Source: Mesoplasma seiffertii ATCC 49495
GTDB taxonomy: Bacteria; Bacillota_I; Bacilli_A; Mycoplasmatales; Mycoplasmataceae
Reading direction: 5' to 3'
DNA length: 64,000 nucleotides
Assembly (NCBI RefSeq): GCF_000518725.1
Contig: NZ_KI912485.1
Span: forward strand, 251,866-315,865
This document shows, piece by piece, positions 21,802 to 33,895 of the stretch (positions within the stretch are counted from its first letter, which is position 1; every line of letters begins with the position of its first letter). The translations under genes and the position numbers were made by a program. Below the pieces are notes generated by a model that was given only the letters and a program-made list of their open reading frames with translations, ran no database searches and was not told the origin of the DNA.

Positions 21802-23979
21802 TTAATCTTTGTTTTTAAAAAATAATAAGGGAATACTTTTCAGCCCATAAACTCCAGAATCTTTTGATTCACTAACGCTTGCTAGTTGTTTATAGGGATT
21901 AGCCAAATTTCAGTCGAATTTATTGGGGTCTCTAGAGTCTGCAAATAAGCTTTTGTCATTGCTTAGTTCTCAATATTCTTTTCCATCTCATGTTCGACTA
22001 TTATTTTTATTAAAGTTTTCTAGTCAAATACCTCTATCAAACGGTAAGAATAAATCAAAGTTCATTCAGCCTAAATTAAATTTGTAGTTAACACTATAAG
22101 GTAATTTCATATTTTCTTTATGATATTGGTTTAGTGTCAAAACCGAAGTATGTCTTGCTGGTTCTGCAGGTCATCCACCTCTAACAAATAATGATGGCGA
22201 AGCTAAACCTTCCTGATCTGTAGCTTTAAAACTATCAGTTGGAGTTAAAGTTCCTTCACGTTTATCGTGCCCAGAAATACCTTCTATTTTTGCAGAGAAT
22301 AAATTAAAATCGTATAGTTCATTGTTAGTAACTAAATTGTTGGTGTTAGCAGAATTTTCACTACCTACCAAATGAAACGTGTTAACTCCCGTTGTTGGAT
22401 CAAAATTGAACATGTCTTTTGTAAAAAGAACATTTCAGTACTCGAAAAGCGGATTGCTTGCAGCTTCAATATCTTCTCAAGTTCTTTTAAAAGAGTTTTT
22501 TAAGTTTTTTCCAATCTCATCACTAATGGTAAAAATATTAGCTCTTAAATCACTGTAACTATTACCCTCATGTCAGCTTTCGTTTGTAACCAACTCTGAG
22601 TTAGCCTTAAGGACATTGTTATTAACAATTTTTAAAGCTTGATAAATTGATTTACCTAAGGCTTCTTCTTTACCAACCAAGTTGGCATCATTTTCATAGG
22701 TTCAGGGAATTACCATCGTTGGTAATTCTAACTTTGTAGTTTGATCTAATTCAATATAAATATTTTGTAATCTAAAATACCCAAAACTATAACTAGTTTG
22801 AACTAAGAAGTCTTTAAGGTTACTATCTACTGAATATAAACTTAGAAAACTTTTTAGGGCTTGTTCATGAGTTACTATTGCTTCACTGACATCTCCAATA
22901 ATTTCATTGATCATTGGTAACGCTTGCTTTTCTGTAAGAGCTTCTGTTTCAGTCTTTTTTAAGATTAAACTGTTAGCTAAAGGATTGCGTTGAAGATCAT
23001 ATAAAGTTTTAGTTTCAAACCCATGATTAGTTTCCGTATTATTCTGAAGCATTTCTGACATTACTTTAATATCAGAATGGTCAGCAATGGTATTGCCATA
23101 AGAAATTTGATATTTAAGTTCCTCATTATTGATTTTTTCAATATTTTGCGACAATTGATTTTTATATCTAACATCGTTAATGAATGGATGTAAACTTAAG
23201 TCAAATGAATTAGTATACGTTTTAAAGTCAGGTATTAAGGCTTTAATTTTAGAACTACTAAAATTAGTATCTCCATTTTTGATCATTTGCTTTGGCAGTT
23301 CATTAACAACTTTTTCAATAAAGGTTAATACTTGCCCTTCTTTTCCAATTAATAGTTTTAAAGGAATTTTATTAGTTTGGTGAACTTCGGTATTTCCTTG
23401 AGTGTTTTTATAATACATATCCTTAGTAACAGTTACGTTAATTGAGTACATTAACTCTTTAGTTGAAGTATTAACATTAGTATATTCTGTTCTTTGTAAA
23501 CTAAAGTCATCAACTTCAGAAATTTTAAAGTCTCCTAATGTTGCTTGGGCTGAGCCCATGTAAATATTACGAAATTTGATAGAATCTTTTCCTGTTGCTA
23601 AATTACTTTGGATCAAACTGGCAAACTCTTCTTCGGAAAATAAGATATTAAGATCTTTAACAAACATTGCTTGAGCACTGTTATTTTTAAAGAGATCAAA
23701 ACTTTCATTACCCTCTCCACCATATTGCTGGTTTAAATAGTTATAGTTGAATAACTGATAGTTTTGTTTATCCCCACTGGCTTCAATTTTACGTACAAAC
23801 TTAGCGGAATTTTGATTATAAACAGTACTTCAAATATTGTTTAACTCTGTTTTAAATTCACTAATAGCCTCATCAGTTGGTGGAATTGGTGGAGTTTTAG
23901 TATTTCCACAAGCAACTACAGATAAGCTAGTCGAAGCCGTTAAGGTTATCGCTCCCAGTATTGTTAAAATTTTTTTCAT
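21802..23979 (-). CDS. Large surface lipoprotein, paralog 2
   Basis: 725 residues. Signal MKKILTILGAITLTASTSLS and lipobox VVAC give a lipidated Cys near residue 24. Shared modules with paralog 1 include KFRNIYMGSAQATLGDFKI (about 123-141), ELPKQMIKNGD-type loops and FGYFRLQNIYIELD. The C-terminal part differs more (DRGIWLENFNKNN, WELSNDKSLFADSRDPN, ending LLFFKNKD), consistent with diversification of exposed ends. It lies upstream of paralog 1 in the same orientation, with related flanking repeats, so the pair arose by tandem duplication. Confidence 0.85.
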
Positions 23980-24089
23980 ATTGTCCCCTTCTTAAACTTC
24001 AATTTTTTTAAAGAGCTTTTCGGTTGCATCTACTATGTTGACATCTCTTTGAAATTTGAAGCTTTTGTTCTTTTTGTTGCAAATGCATG

Positions 24090-24160
24090 GCAATTACAAA
24101 ATAAACTCTAACAAAAAAAAAAAAAAACAAGAGTTTGTTCCAAATCGGAAAATTCTCTTG
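24090..24160. repeat. Copy of leader/terminator (partner 21496-21565)
   Basis: GCAATTACAAAATAAACTC and following, A run, hairpin. This copy sits directly after the second PTS gene and works as its terminator. Confidence 0.7.
24105..24160 (-). terminator. Terminator after PTS IIBC
   Basis: Hairpin between CAAGAG and CTCTTG (stem with inner mismatches, GG/CC core around an AAAT loop) followed on the minus strand by about 15 T. Confidence 0.7.
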
Positions 24161-24169
24161 TAATATTTT

Positions 24170-26086
24170 CTACTTTACTGCTATTTTAAAGGTACTAGTA
24201 TCGAAGTTTTCTATTCCTTGACTAGTCATTAGCAACTGATAATCATTAACAATATTTTTATATTCTGCTAAAGTTTGTTCATAAGTATTTTGAGACTCAT
24301 CAATTAACTTATGTTGTTGCTTAATTAACGCTGCTTTTTTCTCAATTAAAGATACAATTTTTGTTGTTTCTTTATTTTTAGCTTTTTTAAGCTCTAATTT
24401 ATCAGTTAGTTCTTCTTTTTCAAGTTCCAAGTTTGCTAAGATTGCCACTTGTTTTTCATATTCATTAATAATTTTACTTTCTGTAGCCATTGCTGTTTGG
24501 TGTTGATTAATAAATTGTTTATGTTCATTAACCAATTGTTTATTTTGAAAACGAATTTTTAAACCAAGTTTTCTAAAACTGCTGTTAAAGTCATTCCTAA
24601 TATTTACGTTATTTGAAAATAAGAAGAATGTTAATAAGAATGCAGTTCCAAAACCTACAGCATTGACTCCTAAAATTCCAATTAAGTGTGTTGGTTGTCC
24701 TGAATACAATAATAACCCTGGAATTACTGTTACTCCCATTCCTGGACAAGTAACATTGAAAATTCCGGCAATAAATCCTCCAGCAGCTCCTCCAACTAAA
24801 CCATATAAAAAGGGTTTAACTTTTGGTAAATTAGTTCCAAATATTACTGGTTCGGTAATTCCAAATAATGATGTTAATCCAGCAGATAAATGTAATTTAC
24901 TATCAACTTTATTTTTAGTTAAGAACGCTACAGCAAATGCTGCTCCCCCTTGACTAACAATTGATGCAGTTCAAACTGCATTCATAATTGAACCATCGCC
25001 AGTAATTTGACCTTCAATTACCATTTGCATTTCCAATCCTTGTAGTAGTTGGTGTGCTCCAGTAATTACAATCGCTTGTAATGTTCCAGCCAATAATGCT
25101 GTTCCAAATCCATAAGGGATTTTTAAGAAGCTAGTCGCTCCAATTAAAATTCCCTTTTCTACAATTTGTAATAACGGACCAAAAATAAATAGTCCAACTA
25201 CAAAGGTAACTGTAATTGTTGTAAATGGTGTAATAATCATATTCAATGATTTTGGCACTACTTTTTTAAGATTTTTTTCTAGCACAGCTGCTAAAATTCC
25301 TAAAGCGATTGGTGGCAATACTGATCCTTGTCATCCCATAATTGAAATAAACCCAATTTCTCATGGCACAGCTCTAATTGGTTCTGCTAATCCCATATTT
25401 ATTCATGCTTGTTTAGCGATATCTTGACTTGGATAATCTTGGGCAAACTTTAAGAAGTAATCTCAAGTTGCTATCGCATTTTTGTCTGGCAATATTGGTG
25501 AGACAAACATAATTCCAATAATAATCCCAATAACTGGGGTTCCTCCAAAGCGTTTAACAGTTGATCAACAAACTAATGCTGCTAAAAAGGCAAACGCTGT
25601 GGTTGTTAGAATATTTAAAATCTTTTCAAATTCTGTCCCTACTTGAATAATTCCAATTTGAACAAATAATGCTTTGAACCCCATTAATAATCCAGCAGAT
25701 ACTAATGCTGGAATAATTGGTAAAAAGATATCTCCCAATGCTGTAAACACTGGTCCAATCCCGCGTTTACGTTTTTGAGCGAACTTTTCTTTTAACTCAA
25801 AACTTCCCGTATTTGTTGAACCTGAATTGTTTAACAAGTTTTGAGTTTCTTTGAAAACTTCTTCTACTACTCCTGATCCTAAAATGATTTGCAACTGATC
25901 TCCATTTCAGTTGATTCCTTTAGCGATCGGATTTTGTTTAATTGTATCAATATCAACTAATGATTTATCAATTACTTCATAGCGCATTCTTGTAAAACAA
26001 TGCACGTAATTGCTAATATTTTCTTGTCCACCAATTGCTGTTAAAAAGCTTTTGGCGTGTTGATTATAATTAACCTTCTTTTTCAC
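24170..26086 (-). CDS. PTS glucose/sucrose-family transporter IIB-IIC with coiled-coil tail
   Basis: 638 residues from GTG 26086 (AAGGAG site; no in-frame ATG fits). IIB is first with phospho-Cys30 in VHCFTRMRYEV, then IIC (about 110-500) with ITGAHQLLQ and GITEPVIFGTNLPKV, typical of the Glc family of PTS permeases (trehalose/sucrose/beta-glucoside group). There is no IIA domain, so a separate IIA must phosphorylate it. The last ~135 residues (about 500-635) are Lys/Glu/Gln/Leu-rich with heptad-like spacing and are predicted to form a coiled coil. That feature is shared in kind, not in sequence, with the other PTS here. Substrate is unknown. Confidence 0.85.
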
Positions 26087-26161
26087 AATTTCTCTCCTTA
26101 TAAATTTGAGTATAGTAAAAACTTTTAAATAAAATAATACATATAATCATAAGTTTTAGGG

Positions 26162-26208
26162 CAAAATATGAGTTTGGAAAATTACTTATTTTCCAAACTC
26201 ATATTTTG
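26162..26208. terminator. Long perfect hairpin at end of dNK gene
   Basis: Two perfect 21-bp arms, CAAAATATGAGTTTGGAAAAT and its reverse complement, around a 5-base loop. The arm covers the last codons and stop of the kinase gene. It probably works as a terminator, although no separate T run follows. Confidence 0.6.
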
Positions 26209-26826
26209 TTTAAGATATTCAACTACTTGATTTGCATAAATTTCGGGGTCTTCTAAATTCCCATCAATCACCATAAATGGAAACGCATCTTTTAAATGTA
26301 AATATCAACGATCATACATTTCAGTTAATTTAGTTCAAAAATCAATATCAACTGCCAATTCACGTTCAATTGCTCGGGTATGAATTCGACGAATTGAAGT
26401 TTCTGGACTAACCTTCAAATAAATGACTAAATCATATCCCTCTTGATTAGGTCCTTTAAAAATTGACGGCAATACTGAAATTTCAAAATATTCACGATAT
26501 ACTTTTCAATCACGTTCATCAATATTACCAGCTTCATAATTACAATGAGCAAAAATAATTGTATCCATAATTCCACGATCATAAATAACATTTTCATATT
26601 GTTTAGAATCTAAAAATTGTTTCATTCGATTGGCTAACATTAACAGTTCCATTTTATAAGCAGCCGCACGAGCAATAACAGGATTTGGAGAATACGAATC
26701 TTCAAAATATGGATTGTCAGCTAACGGTTCTCAAAACACTTGATAATCTTTAGGTAGCTTCGCTTTTAGCTTTTCAATTAAAGTTGTTTTCCCGGCTCCC
26801 ACAGTTCCAAAAATTGCAATTTTCAT
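26182..26826 (-). CDS. Deoxynucleoside kinase
   Basis: 214 residues. P-loop GTVGAGKTT at residues 7-15, WEPLADNPYFEDSY near 32-45 and the DRGIMDT (DRS-like) motif near 84 identify the deoxyadenosine/deoxyguanosine kinase family (dNK/dAK). It phosphorylates deoxynucleosides for salvage, which mollicutes rely on. ATG 26826 has GGAG upstream. The gene's final codons are part of a 21-bp perfect hairpin. Specificity cannot be told from sequence. Confidence 0.9.
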
Positions 26827-26937
26827 AAACTCTCCTTTTTACAATTAAAATTATTTTAACATTTTCTTTTGCTGTGAAACTCGTAATTGAAGTTTATTTC
26901 AAATATTTTATTTTAGACAATTTTGACAATATTTAAT

Positions 26938-27003
26938 AGAAGTTGCATTTTGAACTTCTATCATGATATAGTATTAAAATCACAACAAAAACGATGTGAT
27001 TTT
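26938..27003 (+). promoter_or_regulatory. Promoter region with two inverted repeats for the FtsX permease
   Basis: TTGCAT (26943-26948), 18-base gap, TATAGT (26967-26972). Inverted repeat 1 AGAAGTT / AACTTCT (26938-26959) overlaps the -35 box. Inverted repeat 2 AAAATCACA / TGTGATTTT (26976-27003) lies at the expected transcript start and could be an operator or a 5' hairpin, followed by the ribosome site at 27015-27022. Confidence 0.45.
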
Positions 27004-27025
27004 ATTAAGCATTACGAGGAGAATT

Positions 27026-30000
27026 ATGCGCTGATTATTTTTAAAAAATTCTATACGAAAGTCTCAAAAAAAACTTGTGCAGATTATGGCTTTAGGGTTT
27101 TTAATTTCTTTATTTTTTATGGGACTTTTTGGAATATTTGCTGTTAACTTGAAAGTTAATACTGCCTATCAAGAAATTAAAATTGCAAGTAATCTACGAG
27201 ATATTGTCATGGATGTTGACTCTACTACTCGATTGACCAATCCAACTAAAGATAATCTTGATAAGTTACCTGAAAGTCAGGAACTTTATCAACAATATAT
27301 CTTAAATCAGTTGGCTCTAGAAAATGGATTTGAATGGTCAAAAACTGAAGAATGAACAATTAACAATATTACTAATCAACAAGCAGCTTTAAAATTAAAA
27401 GTTATTGCAAAATTTGATTCAACTGCTGATACCCAAATTGATAAACTTGTAATCACTCAAGGAAATAACTTTTCTAACGATGCTTTATCAGCTAAGCGAC
27501 AAGTTATTCTTAATCCAGCTTTTGCTAAAGCTAATCAAATTGAGATTGGATCAATCATCCGTTTACAACCAGATGAATATGGAACAAGTTTATTAGTTAA
27601 GGAAAATTTAGCTGTTAATCAAGATATTTTAGCAACTGCTTCTTTAGAAGAACTTTTAGAAAATGGGAAGTATTATGGATTAAACTGATATGAAGTTATT
27701 GGACTAGGGACTTCTGTTGATTTTGCATACCCAACTTTTGACAGTTTGTCGTTGTATCCTAAAGCAAAACAAGAAGCTTTAGTATATGTTGATAGTCGAA
27801 CTTTAGGATTTCAAAATTATTCATTTGAAATTAATTACAATACTGACTTATCGCAATTACGAACAATGAAAATTTTTAACTCAAATAATGCTTTGGTTTC
27901 ATTGACATCAGAATTTGATCGTCAAACTTATTACTCTCTTAAAACTAATGACTCTCAACAAAGTCTTAATCCAGATAGTTTAAATAAACAATATAAGGAT
28001 TTAGGAGGATTATTTAATAATCAACAATACTTCTTTAAGAATAGCGACAAAAATTATCGCCATTACAACCGTATAAATAATGTTTCACAAATCATTAAAT
28101 TCTTTGATCTTTTAGCAGGATTATTAATGGTCGTTGTTTTAACAATTACACTTTTTATTTTCTATTTAGTATCTAAAAAAGAGTTGGAAAATGAACTAGC
28201 TGAAATTGGATATTTAAAATCAATGGGGTATACAAACAGGAAAATTATTTTTAATTACTTAGCATTAATTGTGTTTGCTTGCTTAAGCGGGTTTATTTTG
28301 GCAACGGGGTTATTTATTTTCTTAGAACCTCACTTTATCGATTTATTTACAAATATCTTTAACTTTAAATTTATGACTGCTCCTAGTTTATGAATTTTTG
28401 AACTTTTAAGCTTAATAATTGTCATGGTAATTTTATTAATAATTAATGCTGGGATTTGTTATCGCAATTTTAACAAACCAATTACTGATTTGAATTTTGG
28501 GATTAAGTCATCAAAAATCTCTTGAATTGCTATTAAATATAAGCAGTGATTTGTAATTAACAAGTTTGATCATAAACTTCGTGCTGCCCTCTTTATTTCA
28601 TCGTTTTCAAAAATTATTGGAATTGCTTTTGCGATGCTTTTATGTGCGACTTTAACTTCATCAGCTTTAGTTGTTCCTCAACAAATTAAAAATAACTATC
28701 AAAATGTCTTTGCCAACATTAATTATAAAAATAAGGTAGTTTATACAGCTCCGGTTGCCAATAATCCTTTAAGTTTTTTAAAAACTTATAATCCTTACTT
28801 TAAAGATGAACAATGAGGATTTGATTTTGATAATAAAATGGTTAAAGAATATATTGGTTCTAAAAGTAAGGATTTTGCAAGTACAGCCTATCCCCTACTA
28901 CAAGATGGTTCAAACAAAATCAACTGAGAAAAAGTGACAACTGATATTTTAAATAATAATATTCACACCGATTATTATTCATATGATATTGCTAAGAAAA
29001 ATAATACTGCTTGAGCTGAATTTTCTTGATTAAACTGAAAAAATTTATCAACTAACTTTTTATTAGAATTGGATAATGCTGAAATTGATGATTCAGGAAT
29101 TGTTGGGGGATTTGGTGCTGGTGAAACAATGAAAAGCATTTACTCTCAATGAAATGATCACACAATGCTAACTAATGAACTTGAGCAGTTTAAAAAACAA
29201 ACTCCTAATCGTCAAAGTTTATTGGCCTATTGTAATTTGTTGCTAAACTTTTATAAAAAGTATTCTGATGCTTTGCCATTAACTTATAACCAAAAAGTTA
29301 TTAAAAATAACCTATTAGACAACAGACAAGTTAACAATGTTTTAAGTAAAGCAATTGCGATCAAGAATAACACTTATCAAAACTTCTGAAAGTTAGATAA
29401 GGATTATAATAAGTACTACCAAATTAGTGCAAGCAAACAAGCAGACTTTGACTTTTATTTAGACAGTCAACTAATTAATGTTAAGACATTAAAGCAAGAA
29501 ATTTTGAAATCATGATCTGATGAAGACATTAAGCGATTAAATAATAACTTAACCCTTTGATTTACGTCTGTGTTTGAATGACGTTTGGGAACAACAATTT
29601 TAATGTTGACTTATACGAATACTCCTTATTACATTCAACAAAAAATTATCAAGGCCTTAGAAAATAATGATACTTTTACAATTAGCAATAGTATCATTCC
29701 TTATAATCAACTAACTGATGAACTAGGTACAACTTTTAAAGCCAAGTATCAAGATTTAGAATTTGATATTAATGGGATTAATCAAAACTCTCAATTAACA
29801 ATACTTCTAGATAAAAAGACGCAACTTTTAAATCAAAATCTTTTTACCCCAACAACAGATGTATACAACATTGTAATCAACCAAGCATTGGCTAAAAAAC
29901 TTGATTTAAAAGTAAATGAATTGGTTAACTTAGATGTGATTAATGCGAAATTAGAAACTTTGAGCAATAATGAATATCAACCAATTGATTTGAACGACGT

Positions 30001-31213
30001 CAAAATGGGTTGAACTAAAAATCCATACAAGGACTTTCGAACTCAATCAAGTCGAAGTTACTATTCTTCTCCAAAAAATTCTCGAGAAACAAGAAACTTT
30101 GCTGATACTAATTTATTTGGAATTCCTGAAACGTTTACCTCAGCTAGCTTTGGGGGAGCAGAATTAGCAATTACTAATAATGGCGCTATTGGTGCTTCTA
30201 AACAACCTCCAGTTCATAAGCAAGTAACTAATAATCAATTACGAATTGGAACAGATCCAGTTAAAGCTGTTAAACCATTTAAGGTAGTCGGAATTGAACA
30301 TAGTTATGGAAAACCACAGGCTTGAATTGCTAATAGCAGTGCAAATGAAATTTTAGAGTACAATAAAATTCAAAAGTTTAATTTTGAAAACTTCTTTGTC
30401 CCTGAGTGAGCCTTTGTTAATGACTTATATAATTTTGAAAACTTTAGTGACCCTGATTTAAAAACTTTTTTACAGGGTTCACCATCATATGAGGATTTCC
30501 AAACTAGGTTAGCAACAACTTCAAATATGGCGTGACATAATTTAGATACCTTCTATAATAACCTTTATCCTGTTTTCAACTATAAGTTATCTGGTAATAG
30601 CGAAATTGATGATTTGACTTTGGGATTATCAACAACTCAGCGCTATGGAGACTTTAGTCTATTTGGAACTCGCGGTTCTTATGAAATGATAACTCCTCCT
30701 GGATGTGAAGATGGTAATTGTGAGTTAATTATCAACAAAGATAAATATTACGAAGGATTCTCAACACCAACTTTGAGTATGTTAACTCCGGTAAACTTAA
30801 CAATGAATATTATTGAAAATTTAACTGTTAAGTTAACCTTAGTAATTTACATTTTCATAGCTATTTTATTAATGATTACTTTGATTATTTTATTGTTAGC
30901 GACAACCTTGATTATTGAAGATAATCAACACTTTATTAAGACAATGAAAGTCTTGGGATATTCAAACTTTTATGTAATTAGACAAATCTTTAGATTATAT
31001 AATTCTTGAATTATCTTTATGTTTGTTGGAGGTTTAAGCTTAGGAATTTATAGTATTTATATTATAATTGGGGCGATTTCAAATAGCAGCTCTTATGTGT
31101 TTTTTGCAAGTGTTGTTTGATGACATCCATTAGCAATTTTAGGTGGTTTAGTTTTCTTATACTTAATAACTTTTATTGCCAGTTGATTAAACGTTAAAAA
31201 ACTTACCCAATAA
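27026..31213 (+). CDS. FtsX-like ABC transporter permease, giant
   Basis: 1395 residues, starting MRWLFLKNSIRKSQKK with GAGGAG ribosome site. The layout is one membrane helix near 20-42, a first large exposed region, three helices near 355-475 (QIIKFFDLLAGLLMVVVLTI; NYLALIVFACLSGFILATGL), a further helix near 535, a second exposed region of ~700 residues, and three C-terminal helices (about 1265-1390). This is the FtsX/MacB permease plan, with two FtsX domains. It would export or release surface proteins or lipids with an ATP-binding partner, which is not encoded beside it. Many TGA codons are read as Trp. Several mollicute genomes carry similar giant permeases. Confidence 0.8.
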
Positions 31214-31250
31214 AAAAATAACTTCCTTATTCATTAGGAAGTTATTTTTT
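31213..31250. terminator. Bidirectional terminator
   Basis: AAAAAATAACTTCC and GGAAGTTATTTTTT arms with a 10-base loop between the convergent FtsX and mtnN genes. Confidence 0.85.
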
Positions 31251-31933
31251 TACTTTAAATATGCTCGAATTACTTCACTTAATTTTAAAGCTGCTTTTGG
31301 TAAAAATTGATCAAATTGTTCTTCATTAGGATCTTCATTTCCAATCACATCAGAAACAATCTTGATTGCTCCGATTGGAACATTGAAAATATGAGCAGTT
31401 TGCATAAGTGCTGCACATTCCATTTCAGCAATTGCAATTTCAGCTGGAAGTTTTGAAGTATATTCATTGATCTTCGCTTGTGATTCAAAGAACATATCGC
31501 TTGATGCAGTATTGGCAAATACATAGTGGTTGTTTGCCATACAATTTGCCAAATTTGCTCTAATTTTATCGTCTGTTGAGTAATGTGGCGGCATTCCTGG
31601 TAATTGACCATGAACATAACCAAAACCAGTTGAATCAGCTGTTGATAGGTAGGCATTTTCAACAACGACTAAATCTCCTCGTTTTAAGTGATGCTTATCT
31701 AAACAACCAGCTGTTCCTGCATTAACAATTTGACTAATTTGTCCTTGATACTTAGTAAGTAAGTATGTTAAGGCTGTTGCTGCGTTTACTAAGCCAATTC
31801 CTGTATATGCTACAAGAACTTTTTTGTCTGGGGTTAAAAATTCACGAACTAGGGAATTTTTAACTGGTGTTGCTTTAATATCAGCAACTAATTGATGAAG
31901 TTCTTCTTCCATCGCTCCAATTAATAATATCAT
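31250..31933 (-). CDS. mtnN: MTA/SAH nucleosidase
   Basis: 227 residues from ATG 31933 (MILLIGAMEEELHQLV). This start fits the family and lies one base past the nadD stop; an earlier ATG at 31948 is less likely. Motifs: GAMEEE at residues 6-11, NAGTAGCLD near 74, MECAAL near 175 and SDVIGNEDP near 197, containing the catalytic Asp. It removes adenine from S-adenosylhomocysteine and methylthioadenosine, recycling products of methylation such as that by TrmL nearby. The gene is last in the trmL-HAD-nadD-mtnN cluster. Confidence 0.95.
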   Translation of the reverse strand: MILLIGAMEEELHQLVADIKATPVKNSLVREFLTPDKKVLVAYTGIGLVNAATALTYLLTKYQGQISQIVNAGTAGCLDKHHLKRGDLVVVENAYLSTADSTGFGYVHGQLPGMPPHYSTDDKIRANLANCMANNHYVFANTASSDMFFESQAKINEYTSKLPAEIAIAEMECAALMQTAHIFNVPIGAIKIVSDVIGNEDPNEEQFDQFLPKAALKLSEVIRAYLK

Positions 31934-31934
31934 T

Positions 31935-33044
31935 TTAATCTCTCTCATCTTCTATTCAGTATTTAACTGTATTAATCAACATTTTACCAATGTTGTCAAT
32001 GCCATGATCAGCAACTGAGCGATCATATTGCATTTGTAATAATTCTTTAAACCCTTGTGTTAAATCTTTAAAACATAAATTTCGATAATAGTCTACTCTA
32101 GGATAATTGCGTTCAACAGAAATCTTATCAGCGCAAAAAACAATCATATCCAATCGAGTCATATCAGGGCTTCCCACAGTATGATTGAATACCGCTTGCA
32201 AAATTTCTGTATCTTTAATCAATCAATCTTTTTGCAAATGTAAATACCCCGTAAACGAATGTCAAACTGGTTTTGGCTCTGCTAATAATCCTGGCATGTA
32301 GTGTTTTAAATATCATTGAGCTTTTTGATCATCTCAGCGTTTCGTAACATCATGTAGAGTTCCGGCAATAAACGCTTTTTGATCATCTTCACCTCAAATA
32401 ACTGCTAACTCTTTAGCCATCGCTCCGACATTTAAACAGTGCAAATAACGTTCCTGATCCATTTGTGATTCCAAACGCTCATGTAAATATAATAAGTTGT
32501 AATTAATATAATCGTTAATTTCCGGAATCTGTTTATCTAAATCAATAAGATTACGAATTTTTGTTGAAGATAAGAAGTTATTATTAAATTCAAATACTTC
32601 TAAATTATACTTTTCAACAATTTCTTGATTAATTTCTGGTTGACGTTTAAAGACTTTGAAAGGAACTAGTTTAATTAATTTATCAAATTCATTTCACTTT
32701 TCAAAACTATCTAATTGATCACTTCCCATAATAAAGGCAAAATCAATTTCAGGATAATGTTCTAAAATATAACTTACCGTTTCAAAAGTTGGTGTTGCTC
32801 GTTGATTACGAATTTCATATTCATTTATTCGAATAAACGAATTTTGGGCTTCAACAATTTTTAACATTGATAAACGATCTTTAGTAATACTGTTTTGTTT
32901 CTTTTTAAATGGGTTTAAATACGCCGGAATTAGTCAAACCTCTTCAAATCCTAATTGTTCATGACAAGCTTTGGCAATATTGACATGATCGGTGTGAATT
33001 GGATCAAAAGATCCACCAAATAAAGCAATACGTTTTCTAGCCAT
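31935..33044 (-). CDS. nadD: NadD-YqeK fusion (NaMN adenylyltransferase plus HD hydrolase)
   Basis: 369 residues. The N-terminal half (1-190) has GGSFDPIHTDH (nucleotidyltransferase HxxH-type motif near 10-20) and FLSSTKIRN, as in NadD. The C-terminal half has the HD-domain set: HCLNVGAMAKELA, GTLHDVTKRW and HTVGSPDMTRLD, as in YqeK (a Ap4A/HD hydrolase). In many bacteria the two are adjacent genes; in mollicutes they are often fused. It makes NaAD for NAD synthesis. The start overlaps the HAD gene's stop by 8 bp, and mtnN begins one base beyond its stop. Confidence 0.9.
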
Positions 33045-33894
33045 TAGTTGCCACCAGTCTTTCTAATTCTTTTCCTACACCATTATTATCAATTGTCTCA
33101 CAAACTTTGTAAGCTTTAGTTTTTAACTCATCAACAGCATTCCCAACAGCAATTCCTTTAAAGACACCTTCAACCATTGCTAAATCATTGTGATTATCTC
33201 CAAAAACAATTACCTCTTGATAATTTGTTTGTACAATTTCTGCTCAACGAATTAATCCAGTTAATTTGTTAGTCCCCTTATTCATGACATTAAACATTGT
33301 TGGTAGGGATTGCACTACATCAATTGATTGATCATAGGCTGCTAACATTGCCAAGGCTTGCTTAAGCTTATTTTGGTCTTCACAATACATTGTTAATTCC
33401 ACAGGACAAACTTGTTTTTGTTCGATCGCACTAGCTAGCTTTTCTAGGTCATCATAAAAATGAATTGGTCACTTATCAGCTTGATTAGTTATTTGCTCTT
33501 GATAGCGTTGTCAAACTTGCAAACGATGTGAAGTTTTAGTTCCTACCATTGCTCCAGGAACATAGGCAATCATATCAATCTTTAGTTTATGACATTCGCG
33601 AAAAATTGTCGCACAAATTTGTGAATCTAAATAGTCAGCATATAAAACTTCGTTTGTTTTTAAATCAGTTATTAGCGCCCCATTGCAAGCAACAATTGGT
33701 AATTGAACCTTAAGTTGACGAGCTAATTGGCGGTTAGCAACATCTAGTCGCCCAGTACAAAATGCAAAGCGGTATCCACTTTGTTTTTGATATTTTAAAA
33801 TTGCAGCAATGGTTTCTTTGGCAATCGTTAAATCATGGTTGACAATTGTTCCGTCACAATCACTCATTACATAAGGTAATTTAGGTCCAAACAT
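33037..33894 (-). CDS. Cof-type HAD phosphatase
   Basis: 285 residues from ATG 33894, chosen because it begins one base after the trmL stop; longer TTG starts are unlikely. The HAD motifs are seen: DCDGTIVN (nucleophile Asp near 13), FCTGR near 48 and VFGDNHNDLAMVE near 233 (metal-binding DxxxD). A cap domain sits between the second and third motif, as in Cof/YidA enzymes, which remove phosphate from sugar phosphates or cofactors. Overlaps nadD by 8 bp. Confidence 0.9.
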
Positions 33895-33895
33895 T

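Noticed and set aside
31934-31948. Longer start for mtnN
   Set aside because: Overlaps nadD and lacks a good ribosome site; family starts at the later Met.
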